From the NCBI GenBank assembly GCA_024762745.1, contig JANTGV010000048.1, positions 1 to 7,309 on the forward strand: a stretch of DNA of 7,309 nt. Direction: 5' to 3'. Shown here in pieces: positions 1-7,025 of the stretch. Every line of letters begins with the position of its first letter. The first letter of the stretch is position 1. Made by a program: the position numbers and the translations under genes. The notes below the pieces were generated by a model. That model searched no databases, had not been told where the DNA came from, and was given only the letters and a program-made list of their open reading frames with translations. This DNA is from Sulfurimonas sp. (lineage in GTDB: Bacteria; Campylobacterota; Campylobacteria; Campylobacterales; Sulfurimonadaceae).

Positions 1-1215
1 GAGATTCCTGAAATTTCGAATCCATTTGATATATTTAATGGTATATCGCTTGTCAAAACACTTAATACAAATTTTGATGAGTATATAAAAAGAAAAAATA
101 GCCTCAATGACTTAATTGTATTATTAAGAGAAGAGAATGATATTTATAAAAAGATAAGTAGCATTGATGTTAAAGGTGAATATAAAGAAGAGTCCAATCA
201 AAAACAGCAGCAGCTTGAGAGGTTTGAAACAGCCCTTGATACAATTGATGTAACATCTGAAGTTTATCAGAAAAGGTTGGAGATTGCTGAAATAAGCATC
301 AATAAGGCAGTTGAGAAACAGATATATAGACTTGTGAAAATTGGAATTATCATTTTTGTTGTATTTCTAATTTTCTTTTTATTAAAACTAGTTGTAAAGA
401 AATATATCACAGATAATGAACGATTTTATATGGCAAACAAAATTATTACTTTTGCAAACTTTACTGTAATAATTTTTGTACTCTTTTTTAACTATATTGA
501 AAATGCAGCATATCTTGTAACTATTTTAGGGTTTGCATCAGCCGGTATAGCTATTGCCATGAAAGACTGGTTTATGAGTATACTTGGCTGGCTTGTAATT
601 GTATTTGGTGGTAGTATTCATGTTGGTGATAGGATTCGTGTTGTCATGGATGGACATGAGTATGTAGGTGATGTGATGGACATTTCTCTGCTTAGAATGA
701 CTATATTTGAAGATGTAACTCTTACTACACATATGACAAATAGACGTGCAGGTAGAATAATTTTTATACCAAATAATTATGTTTTTACCCGTATGATAGC
801 AAACTACTCTCATTCATCTTTAAAAACTGTTTGGGATGGTATCTCTATAGTTATTACTTTTGATTCTAACCATAAAAAAGCGATGCATATAGCTAAAGAG
901 GCAGCGAAAAAGTATTCAAAAGGTTATACGGATATAACAAGAAAACAGCTCAATAAGCTTAGAAGTCACTACAGTCTTAAAAATACAAATGTTGAACCAA
1001 GAGTATTCTCTTTTATAGAACCTCACGGAATAAATATAGAGTCTTGGTACCTTACAAATGCTTATGCAACTTTGACTTTAAGAAGTGTTATATCAACGGA
1101 AATCATAGATGCCTTTAATGCTGAAGATGATATTACTATAGCTTACCCTACACAGAGACTTCATGTTTCAACACAAAGTGCTATGCCCACAGCACATTCA
1201 AGTGAGCTTGTTTAG
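1..1215 (+). CDS. MscS-family mechanosensitive ion channel, 5' end missing
   Basis: The reading frame is open from base 1, giving 404 residues with no start inside the window. The visible N-terminal 92 residues are hydrophilic, charged and Gln-rich, probably a coiled-coil or extracytoplasmic segment. Membrane helices follow at about residues 114-132, 146-166 and 170-202. The third is rich in Gly and Ala (GFASAGIAIA) and runs into GDRIRV (209-214), the usual MscS pore helix followed by the beta domain. The beta domain ends near GRIIFIPNNYV, and the C-terminal alpha/beta part ends with a TIAYPTQRLH stretch like the last MscS strand. Family members open under membrane tension to release solutes during hypo-osmotic shock. 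E. coli MscS is about 286 residues, so this is a larger member with an N-terminal extension. The stop abuts mtaB directly. Family assignment is secure; the ion or solute specificity is not visible. Confidence 0.9.
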   Translation, partial: EIPEISNPFDIFNGISLVKTLNTNFDEYIKRKNSLNDLIVLLREENDIYKKISSIDVKGEYKEESNQKQQQLERFETALDTIDVTSEVYQKRLEIAEISINKAVEKQIYRLVKIGIIIFVVFLIFFLLKLVVKKYITDNERFYMANKIITFANFTVIIFVLFFNYIENAAYLVTILGFASAGIAIAMKDWFMSILGWLVIVFGGSIHVGDRIRVVMDGHEYVGDVMDISLLRMTIFEDVTLTTHMTNRRAGRIIFIPNNYVFTRMIANYSHSSLKTVWDGISIVITFDSNHKKAMHIAKEAAKKYSKGYTDITRKQLNKLRSHYSLKNTNVEPRVFSFIEPHGINIESWYLTNAYATLTLRSVISTEIIDAFNAEDDITIAYPTQRLHVSTQSAMPTAHSSELV

Positions 1216-2463
1216 ATGAAGAAAGTATATTTTAAAACTTTTGGTTGCCGTACAAATCTTTATGATTCTCAAGTTATGATGAGTGCACTTAAAGATTATG
1301 AAATAACTGAAAATGAAGCAGAAGCAGATGCTATCGTTATAAACTCCTGTACAGTTACTAATGGTGCTGATTCTCATGTTCGCTCTTATATCTCTCATAT
1401 TGAAAAAAATGGTGCTGATGCAAAACTTTTTTTAACGGGTTGTGGAGCTCACACAAAAGGAGAGTCACTACTTAAAGAGAAACGAATACATGGTGTTTTT
1501 GGTCAGAGTGAAAAAGAAAAAATAGATTTTATGCTCTCACAAGAGAAGCCTTTTTATGACCCTGGTGACTTGAATCACATAGATGAAGCTGTTGTTGATG
1601 ATTTTGTTGGAAAAAGTAGAGCGTTTATTAAGATTCAGGAGGGTTGTAACTTCCGATGTTCATACTGTATAATCCCATTTGTTCGTGGAGATGCTAGAAG
1701 TATGAACGAGAGTCGTATTTTAGAACAGATAAGCAGACTTGCTCTTAATGGATATGGTGAGTTTATTTTAACAGGAACAAATGTTGGAAGTTATGGACAG
1801 GACACTAAAACATCATTAGCAACTTTAATGAAAAAAATCTCTCAAATTCGTGGAGTTCGTCGTATACGTTTAGGGAGTGTTGAACCTATTCAGGTGACAG
1901 ATGAATTCAAAGAGATTCTAGATGAACCGTGGCTAGAGAGACATCTTCATATAGCACTGCAACATACATCACCAACTATGTTGAAGCTAATGAATAGACG
2001 TAATGTTTATAAGCAGGATAGAGTGCTTTTCGAACTTTTGGCAGAAAAAGGTTTTGCCATAGGTACTGACTTCATTACAGGGCACCCTGGTGAGAGTGAG
2101 GCATTATGGAAAGAAGCGATGATAAACGCAAGAGAGCTTCCTTTGACTCATATTCATGCTTTTACATACTCTAAACGCGATGGAACTCAATCTGCTACAA
2201 TGAAACCAGAAGTGAATGGAAAAATTGCAAAATCAAGGCTGCATGAGCTCGAGGAACTTATAAGCTCTAAGAACTATCATTTTAGAGAGGATTTTCATGG
2301 CGAGTTGGATGTTCTCATTGAGCAGGAAAAAGATGGACTGTTCCATGGACATGATCAACACTTTAATAAAATAGTTCTTGAATCAAATGAAGATCTTGTT
2401 GGAAACTGGGTAAATATTCAAAATTATGAAGTGAGAGAGGATTTTAATTATGCTAAACTCTAG
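1216..2463 (+). CDS. mtaB: tRNA t6A37 methylthiotransferase MtaB
   Basis: This is a 415-residue radical-SAM enzyme of the methylthiotransferase family. The N-terminal MTTase domain carries the three cysteines expected to bind the auxiliary 4Fe-4S cluster, at C11 (TFGCRTN), C45 (INSCTVT) and C76 (LTGCGAH). The radical-SAM cluster motif CxxxCxxC is C144, C148 and C151 (GCNFRCSYCIIPFVRG). The final 60 residues, with HGHDQHFNKIVL, resemble a TRAM-type RNA-binding domain. MtaB converts N6-threonylcarbamoyladenosine at position 37 of ANN-decoding tRNAs to its 2-methylthio form. MtaB is favoured over MiaB and RimO because of the TFGCRTN start and the short length; a tree would settle it. The ATG is fixed by the upstream stop codon and by the family-typical N terminus. 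There is no gap to the channel gene and no strong ribosome binding site, so translational coupling is likely. The 3' end overlaps the FtsH-like gene by 14 nt. Confidence 0.9.
   Translation: MKKVYFKTFGCRTNLYDSQVMMSALKDYEITENEAEADAIVINSCTVTNGADSHVRSYISHIEKNGADAKLFLTGCGAHTKGESLLKEKRIHGVFGQSEKEKIDFMLSQEKPFYDPGDLNHIDEAVVDDFVGKSRAFIKIQEGCNFRCSYCIIPFVRGDARSMNESRILEQISRLALNGYGEFILTGTNVGSYGQDTKTSLATLMKKISQIRGVRRIRLGSVEPIQVTDEFKEILDEPWLERHLHIALQHTSPTMLKLMNRRNVYKQDRVLFELLAEKGFAIGTDFITGHPGESEALWKEAMINARELPLTHIHAFTYSKRDGTQSATMKPEVNGKIAKSRLHELEELISSKNYHFREDFHGELDVLIEQEKDGLFHGHDQHFNKIVLESNEDLVGNWVNIQNYEVREDFNYAKL
2434..2440 (+). promoter_or_regulatory. Ribosome binding site of the FtsH-like gene
   Basis: AGAGAGG lies 9 nt before the ATG at 2450, inside the end of mtaB. 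It supports this start even though the gene overlaps mtaB by 14 nt. Confidence 0.6.
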
Positions 2464-4108
2464 TGCAAACAGAATAGCTCTATATGTCTCTGCGTTTGTT
2501 ATTGTATCGTTGGTTATATTTGCGATAGTTCGTGATAACTCTGAGCCTGTCACCTTAAGTCAAGCGAATAAGATGCTTGCAGATCATACTGTAGAAAAAA
2601 TTGTAGTATCAAAAGAGTATGTTTATCTCAAAACCAAAGAAAGTGTATATAAAATAGCATCTTCACAGGTCACTCCAAAAATGTTTATTGACTATAAAGT
2701 AGAAGTTGGAAGTGAATCAAATATTGTACTCTATATACTTTTTACTGTTCTGTTTTTTGGGCTGGGCTCTTTGCTTTTAAGAGAGTGGCAAAAAAGAAGT
2801 GGCTACTCGATTACTACAACAGGAATATCTAAGGATAACTCTACAGGGACAGGGGCAGGGGTTGACTCAAGTACTCCAATAGCGTCAATAAAGAGTGATG
2901 TAACATTTAATGATATTGGCGGTATTAGTGATGTTAAAATAGAGCTTGAAGAGATAATTGACTTTATGAAAAATCCAAAACGCTATAAAAGTTTTGGAGC
3001 ACGTATGCCTCGAGGTGTACTTCTTGTAGGTCCTCCTGGTGTTGGTAAGACAATGATTGCAAAGGCAGTAGCTCATGAAGCAGGGGTTCCGTTTTATTAC
3101 CAAAGTGGTGCTTCATTTGTTCAAATATACGTTGGAATGGGTGCAAAGAGAGTACATGATCTTTTCTCAGCTGCAAAGAAACATGCACCTTCGATTATAT
3201 TTATAGATGAAATTGATGCAGTTGGTAAAAAGAGAGATGGGCAGAGAAATGATGAACGTGAAGCTACCCTGAACCAACTACTCACAGAGATGGATGGTTT
3301 TGAGGGTTCTAGCGGTATTATAGTTGTTGCTGCAACAAATAAAATAGAGGTACTTGATTCTGCACTTTTACGTGCAGGTAGGTTTGATAGACGTATATTT
3401 GTTGAACGTCCGACAAAACGTGAACGTGAGTCTATTCTCTTGAAATATCTTGAGAAAGTTCCTAATAGTCTTGATGTGAAAACTGTAGCAAATATGACAG
3501 TAGGCTTTAACGGTGCTTCATTAGCTGCACTTGTAAATGAAGCAGCTCTTCTATCTCTGAGACAAAATGATTTTCAAGTGACAATCGAGCATTTTCATCA
3601 GGTTAAAGATAAGGTTATGTTTGGAAAGAAAAAACTTCAGATGTTAAATGACAAGCAGAAGGATTTTAGGATCTCTTATCAGGCAGGTAAAGTAACAGCT
3701 GCTACATATTTTGACCTTCCTTTTGAGAAGTTGATGCTTTCAAATGAGAGTTTAACTCCTACTACAGATGAGCCTTTTATAAAACAGGAGTTAGAGTCAA
3801 GAGTAAAGATGCTTCTAGCTGGAATGGTAGCCTGTGATATAAAATATAATGAGCATGCAAGTAGTGCAGCAAAAGATCTAGCAGATGCTAAAAAACTTGT
3901 AAAAAATATGTGTGAAGAGTATGGAATGTGTTCTTCTTTACTTCCTAAAGAAGAAGAGCAAGAAGTTATGCTTAAAAGGCTATATGGTGAGACGAGAACA
4001 CTTTTAGAGAAGTTGTTTAAAGTTGTTTACAGTGTTGAATCTGTACTTCTTGAGAGAGAAAGTATTACAAAAGAAGAGGTCAAAAAGTATATCAATGAAA
4101 TTTTTTAG
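2450..4108 (+). CDS. FtsH-like membrane AAA ATPase with degenerate protease site
   Basis: This 552-residue protein has the FtsH layout. It has a membrane helix at about 8-27, a short extracytoplasmic segment (28-90), a second helix (91-110), a Gly/Ser/Thr linker, an AAA domain and a C-terminal M41-like region. The AAA domain looks functional: Walker A GPPGVGKT (194-201), aromatic pore loop YVG (227-229), Walker B IIFIDEID (249-256), sensor N297, and an arginine-finger block LRAGRFDRR (307-315). The protease domain does not: the HEAGH position reads Y410-Q-A-G-K414, losing both zinc histidines and the catalytic glutamate, while the likely third ligand, Asp, is kept as D476 (AAKDLADA). FtsH is usually about 640 residues, so this copy is also short. 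I infer a membrane-anchored unfoldase, chaperone or partner of the true FtsH, not an active protease. It sits between mtaB and bioV, overlapping each by 14 nt. Its cellular substrate is unknown. Confidence 0.88.
   Translation: MLNSSANRIALYVSAFVIVSLVIFAIVRDNSEPVTLSQANKMLADHTVEKIVVSKEYVYLKTKESVYKIASSQVTPKMFIDYKVEVGSESNIVLYILFTVLFFGLGSLLLREWQKRSGYSITTTGISKDNSTGTGAGVDSSTPIASIKSDVTFNDIGGISDVKIELEEIIDFMKNPKRYKSFGARMPRGVLLVGPPGVGKTMIAKAVAHEAGVPFYYQSGASFVQIYVGMGAKRVHDLFSAAKKHAPSIIFIDEIDAVGKKRDGQRNDEREATLNQLLTEMDGFEGSSGIIVVAATNKIEVLDSALLRAGRFDRRIFVERPTKRERESILLKYLEKVPNSLDVKTVANMTVGFNGASLAALVNEAALLSLRQNDFQVTIEHFHQVKDKVMFGKKKLQMLNDKQKDFRISYQAGKVTAATYFDLPFEKLMLSNESLTPTTDEPFIKQELESRVKMLLAGMVACDIKYNEHASSAAKDLADAKKLVKNMCEEYGMCSSLLPKEEEQEVMLKRLYGETRTLLEKLFKVVYSVESVLLERESITKEEVKKYINEIF
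3677..3691 (+). other. Degenerate zinc-protease motif, YQAGK in place of HExGH
   Basis: These five codons encode Y410-Q411-A412-G413-K414 of the FtsH-like protein. They align with HEAGH because the flanking order AAA - HExxH - LLAGMVA - KDL is kept. Ala and Gly remain, but both His and the Glu are replaced. The frame is intact on both sides, so this is substitution and not a frameshift. Confidence 0.8.
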
Positions 4109-4616
4109 TGGTTTTTCACTCAAAAATGAGAGCTACCTCTTCTCTGAGTATATAAAAGAGTCTGACTATACTGTTTGTGGGTTTAGTTATGGTTGCATAA
4201 AAGCTTTGGAGCAAGTCAAAGAACTTTTAGAAAAGGGAAAAAGAGTAGATACTCTTCAACTTTTTTCTCCTGCATTTTTTCAAAGTAAAGATGAGAAGTT
4301 TAAACGGCTGCAGTTAATGTCATATAAAAAGAGTGAAGTACTCTATATGAAGCAGTTTATCTCTTCATGTTTTTCCCCTTGGGAAAAAAAGATAGTTGAA
4401 CATACGCAAACAACAATAGAAGAGTTAAGAGAGTTACTTGAATATAGATGGAATTTAGAAGAACTCGAAGAGTTGGTCAAAAAAGGTGTTGTAATAGAAG
4501 TTTATCTTGGTGGTAGAGATGAGATTATAGATGTAAACGCAGCATATGAGTTTTTTGTAGAAGTTGCAACAGTTACATATATAAAAGATGCAAATCACTT
4601 TTTACAAATAAAATAG
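4095..4616 (+). CDS. bioV: Pimeloyl-ACP methyl ester esterase, BioV type
   Basis: This is a small 173-residue alpha/beta-hydrolase-like protein. The nucleophile elbow is GFSYG (29-33) with S31. A late acidic residue, D142 in GGRDEIID (D146 is the alternative), and H168 in DANHF near the end complete a plausible Ser-Asp-His triad. BioV-type esterases cut the methyl ester of pimeloyl-ACP methyl ester to give pimeloyl-ACP, the precursor for biotin ring assembly, and the MKFFSGF start and GFSYG motif fit the Helicobacter enzyme as I remember it. The ATG at 4095 is chosen over the in-frame ATG at 4023 because it begins the hydrolase fold and gives only a 14-nt overlap with the FtsH-like gene; the earlier start would add 24 residues lacking the fold. 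AGAGG at 4075-4079 is rather distant. No other biotin gene is in the window. BioG or another small esterase is the alternative. Confidence 0.75.
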   Translation: MKFFSGFSLKNESYLFSEYIKESDYTVCGFSYGCIKALEQVKELLEKGKRVDTLQLFSPAFFQSKDEKFKRLQLMSYKKSEVLYMKQFISSCFSPWEKKIVEHTQTTIEELRELLEYRWNLEELEELVKKGVVIEVYLGGRDEIIDVNAAYEFFVEVATVTYIKDANHFLQIK

Positions 4617-4617
4617 T

Positions 4618-4623
4618 TAAGGA
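4618..4623 (+). promoter_or_regulatory. Ribosome binding site of mogA
   Basis: TAAGGA lies 5 nt before the ATG at 4629. It fills most of the 12-nt gap after bioV and leaves no room for a separate promoter or terminator. Confidence 0.7.
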
Positions 4624-4628
4624 AAAAT

Positions 4629-5162
4629 ATGAGTGAAATTAAGATAGGTGTTATAACAGCGAGCGATAGAGCAAGCAAAGGGATATATGAAGATATTTCA
4701 GGAGTAGCGATTCAAGATACTATGAAAGATTATTTAGTCAGTGAATTCGAAATAGAGTATAGATGTATTCCTGACGAGCAGGATACTATTGAATCAACTA
4801 TGAAAGAGCTATGCGATGAAGCAGGGTGTTGCTTAGTTGTTACAACAGGTGGAACAGGTCCAGCACTTCGTGATGTGACTCCTGAAGCTACCGAAAATGT
4901 GTGTGAAAAGATGATGCCTGGTTTTGGTGAATTAATGCGTCAAGTTAGTCTGCAGTATGTACCTACAGCAATACTTTCACGTCAAACAGCTGGAATTAGA
5001 GGGAAGTCCCTTATTATAAATTTACCAGGAAAACCAAAGTCAATTCGTGAGTGTTTGGATGCAGTTTTTCCTGCCGTTCCCTACTGTATAGATTTAATAG
5101 AAGGTCCGTATTTAGAGACTAATGAAGAGGTTATTAAAGCTTTTCGTCCAAAAGCAAAATAG
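4629..5162 (+). CDS. mogA: Molybdopterin adenylyltransferase
   Basis: This 177-residue protein belongs to the MogA/MoaB family and covers the usual full length. It contains the early ITASDRAS motif (9-16), the TTGGTG loop (72-77) followed by PALRDVTPEAT, and LPGKPKS (132-138). Acidic residues D49 and D82 fall at the positions I recall as functionally important in E. coli MogA. MogA activates molybdopterin by adenylation before molybdenum insertion, a cytoplasmic step of molybdenum-cofactor synthesis. That cofactor would serve enzymes such as periplasmic nitrate reductase or formate dehydrogenase, which are not in this window. MogA is preferred over MoaB because of the close match around TTGGTGPALRDVTPEAT. 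The gene has the clearest ribosome binding site of the operon and abuts hemF directly. Confidence 0.92.
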   Translation: MSEIKIGVITASDRASKGIYEDISGVAIQDTMKDYLVSEFEIEYRCIPDEQDTIESTMKELCDEAGCCLVVTTGGTGPALRDVTPEATENVCEKMMPGFGELMRQVSLQYVPTAILSRQTAGIRGKSLIINLPGKPKSIRECLDAVFPAVPYCIDLIEGPYLETNEEVIKAFRPKAK

Positions 5163-6203
5163 ATGGCAGAGATGACACTTGCAAACTCTTTTGAAGCTAA
5201 AGAAGCTTTTGAACTAGTAAAACATCTACAACTATATTTTGTAAATAAACTAAATGGACTTAGTAAAGAGTTTGGAGAGAACCAAGGGTTTGAAGAATTA
5301 GAGTGGTTAAGAGACTCTGGAAAACATGGTGGGGGTTCTCGTTATGAAGCTAGAGATTATGAGCTGTTTAATAGAGCTTCAGTCAATATATCTCAGGTCC
5401 ATTATGATGATATAAGTGAAAAAAAACTCTCCTCAGCAACTGCTATATCAACGATTATTCATCCAAAAAATCCAAATGTTCCCTCTATGCACATGCATAT
5501 ATCGTGGACACAACTTAGAGGTGAAAATGGATATTGGAGAATTATGGGTGATCTGAATCCATCCATTAAAAGTGAGTCTGATAAAAAGAAGTTTGATAAG
5601 ATGTTGCAAGAGTCATCTAAAGAGTATTATGAGGAGGGGAGTATAGCAGGGGATAAGTACTTCAATATTCCAGTTCTAAACCGCACAAGAGGTGTGAGTC
5701 ACTTTTATTTAGAAAATTTTAATACAGAGAATTTTGAAACAGATAAGTTATTTGCTAAAAGTATGGGTGAAAATATAATCGATACATACATAGAGATTAT
5801 CAGAGAGGCTATAAAAAGAAACCCAAGTTTTACATCTAAGGAGCAAGAAACGCAGTTGGCATACCATACGCTTTACCTCTTTCAAGTACTAACTCTTGAT
5901 AGAGGAACAACTTCAGGACTTCTTATTCACGATCAAAATGATATTGGCATTATGGGTTCTATACCATCACATGTTAATAGAGAGCTGTTAAGCTCTTGGG
6001 TTGAGTTGATGCCTAAGCCTCAAGATAAGCTTGTTTTGTCGATTTTAGATGCACTTCCAGATGAAATGCCAACACCTGTAGATGAGACTACTAAGAAAAA
6101 GTTAGCTTCTGCAGTGCGAAAGCATTATACTTTATATCCAGAAGCCTTAGATATGCAGGCCTCTGGAACAACAATACCTACTACTGTTGGAAATCACAAC
6201 TAG
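5163..6203 (+). CDS. hemF: Oxygen-dependent coproporphyrinogen III oxidase
   Basis: The 346-residue protein shows the HemF block order: GGGSR (56-60), ASVNISQVH (72-80), IHPKNPNVPSMHMH (99-112), DLNPS (130-134, DLTP in E. coli), RGVSHFYLENFN (176-187) and LDRGTTSGL (245-253). HemF oxidatively decarboxylates two propionates of coproporphyrinogen III to give protoporphyrinogen IX, using O2, in heme synthesis. It is longer than E. coli HemF (about 299 residues). After the SSWVEL segment it carries a polar C-terminal tail of about 60 residues (MPKPQD to the end), some of which is likely lineage-specific. The family is clear but the sequence is divergent, for example YWRIMGDLNP where E. coli has a Phe/Gly-rich stretch. 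ATG 5163 directly follows the mogA stop, with no good ribosome binding site; ATG 5172 is an alternative start. The stop overlaps the stop of the convergent xth gene. Confidence 0.88.
   Translation: MAEMTLANSFEAKEAFELVKHLQLYFVNKLNGLSKEFGENQGFEELEWLRDSGKHGGGSRYEARDYELFNRASVNISQVHYDDISEKKLSSATAISTIIHPKNPNVPSMHMHISWTQLRGENGYWRIMGDLNPSIKSESDKKKFDKMLQESSKEYYEEGSIAGDKYFNIPVLNRTRGVSHFYLENFNTENFETDKLFAKSMGENIIDTYIEIIREAIKRNPSFTSKEQETQLAYHTLYLFQVLTLDRGTTSGLLIHDQNDIGIMGSIPSHVNRELLSSWVELMPKPQDKLVLSILDALPDEMPTPVDETTKKKLASAVRKHYTLYPEALDMQASGTTIPTTVGNHN
6200..6203. other. Shared CTAG: overlapping convergent stop codons of hemF and xth
   Basis: The palindrome CTAG gives the TAG stop of hemF on the plus strand (6201-6203) and the TAG stop of xth on the minus strand (6200-6202). 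No intergenic terminator can exist between the two genes, so each transcript must end inside, or read through, the other gene. Confidence 0.95.
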
Positions 6204-6976
6204 ATAGAGAGTCGAATACCAACAGGACAGTGGTCTGAACCTGTGATGTAGTCAAGTATAAACGCATCTTCAAGGTTCTCAGCCAAGTCTTCACTTATAA
6301 AGAAGTAGTCAATTCTCCAGCCCACATTTTTAAGTCTAGCACTTGAACGGTAAGACCACCAGCTATATCTATCAATCTCATCACCATTAACGTACCTAAA
6401 AGTATCTATGTAACCGTGGTCAAGCAGTTTGTCTATCCACTCACGCTCTATTGGTAAAAAACCTGATGTTTTAGAGTTTGCTTTTGGGTTTTTAAGATCA
6501 ATCTCTTTGTGGGCTGTATTGACATCACCACAGATAATAATAGATTTTCCATCCTCACGAAGTTTTTCACAATAGTCTAGTAAGTCATCATAAAATTTCA
6601 TTTTATAAGCGAGTCTTTCATCATCTTTTTGACCATTAGGAAAGTAGATATTAAAGAGCACAATATCGTCATAATGAGTTTCTATTATACGACCTTCGTT
6701 CATAGTGTCTATATGACTTGCTATTGAAGTATAATCACTTGACAGAGTACTATAAGTAGCTGTTCCGCTATAACCTTTTTTTTCTGCAGAGTTTATATGA
6801 CGTTCTGCATACTCCTTTTCAAATAGAGAGTCTGGTATCTGTTCCTCAAGAGCTTTTATCTCTTGGAGGCATAAGATGTCGGTTTCTCTCTCATCAATCC
6901 ATTTAAGTGCTTCTTTGTTTGCTACAGCACGTATTCCATTTACATTCCATGATATTATCTCTATAGAGTCTGACAT
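6200..6976 (-). CDS. xth: Exonuclease III family AP endonuclease
   Basis: This 258-residue protein is of full length for the ExoIII/APE family. The catalytic set is visible in order: N11 and N13 in SWNVNGIRA, E39 in LQEIK, Y111 in IYFPNG, D151 and N153 in GDVNTAH, W219-R-I-D223 in the late core, and the D248-H249 pair in SDHCP. Such enzymes cut the backbone 5' of abasic sites and trim 3' blocking groups in base-excision repair, acting in the cytoplasm on DNA damaged by oxidation or alkylation. ATG 6976 gives MSDSIEIISWNVNG, matching the family start, with a weak AGG (6983-6985 on the plus strand) as ribosome binding site. It is transcribed away from the hemerythrin-like gene and converges on hemF. 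xthA or exoA would be equally valid names. Confidence 0.93.
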   Translation of the reverse strand: MSDSIEIISWNVNGIRAVANKEALKWIDERETDILCLQEIKALEEQIPDSLFEKEYAERHINSAEKKGYSGTATYSTLSSDYTSIASHIDTMNEGRIIETHYDDIVLFNIYFPNGQKDDERLAYKMKFYDDLLDYCEKLREDGKSIIICGDVNTAHKEIDLKNPKANSKTSGFLPIEREWIDKLLDHGYIDTFRYVNGDEIDRYSWWSYRSSARLKNVGWRIDYFFISEDLAENLEDAFILDYITGSDHCPVGIRLSI

Positions 6977-7008
6977 TTTTAGCCTATGTAGTGAGTTTTA
7001 AGTTGAAA

Positions 7009-7014
7009 ATTATA
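7009..7014 (-). promoter_or_regulatory. -10 box of the xth promoter
   Basis: On the minus strand this reads TATAAT, preceded by TTTTTGA, the T-run plus -10 pattern typical of sigma-70 promoters in Campylobacterota. The predicted start is near 7001-7003, giving a leader of about 25 nt before ATG 6976. The -35 area falls on the palindrome at 7026-7041. Confidence 0.6.
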
Positions 7015-7025
7015 TCAAAAAAGTG

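Noticed and set aside
277..279. TTG start for a 312-residue channel protein
   Set aside because: The frame is open back to base 1 with coding-like sequence and there is no ribosome binding site before the TTG; it is an internal Leu codon of a gene cut by the window edge.
538..813. Minus-strand open frame opposite the channel gene
   Set aside because: Composition is low-complexity and rich in Tyr, Asn, Thr and His, there is no recognisable domain, and it lies fully within a well-supported plus-strand gene.
1198..1398. Minus-strand open frame across the channel/mtaB junction
   Set aside because: It is antisense to conserved mtaB motifs and shows no family features.
2846..2861. Cluster of G-runs as a possible G-quadruplex
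   Set aside because: There are only three runs of three or four G; they encode the Gly/Thr-rich linker between the membrane helices and the AAA domain.
2885..3188. Two overlapping minus-strand open frames opposite the AAA domain
   Set aside because: They mirror the conserved Walker A region of the FtsH-like gene and have no independent support.
4023..4094. Upstream ATG adding 24 residues to BioV
   Set aside because: It lies deep inside the FtsH-like gene, the extra residues do not belong to the hydrolase fold, and ATG 4095 starts the recognisable MKFFSGF N terminus.
6959..6968. 10-bp palindrome CTCTATAGAG near the xth start
   Set aside because: It is short and lies within conserved codons at the start of xth; chance is the simpler explanation.
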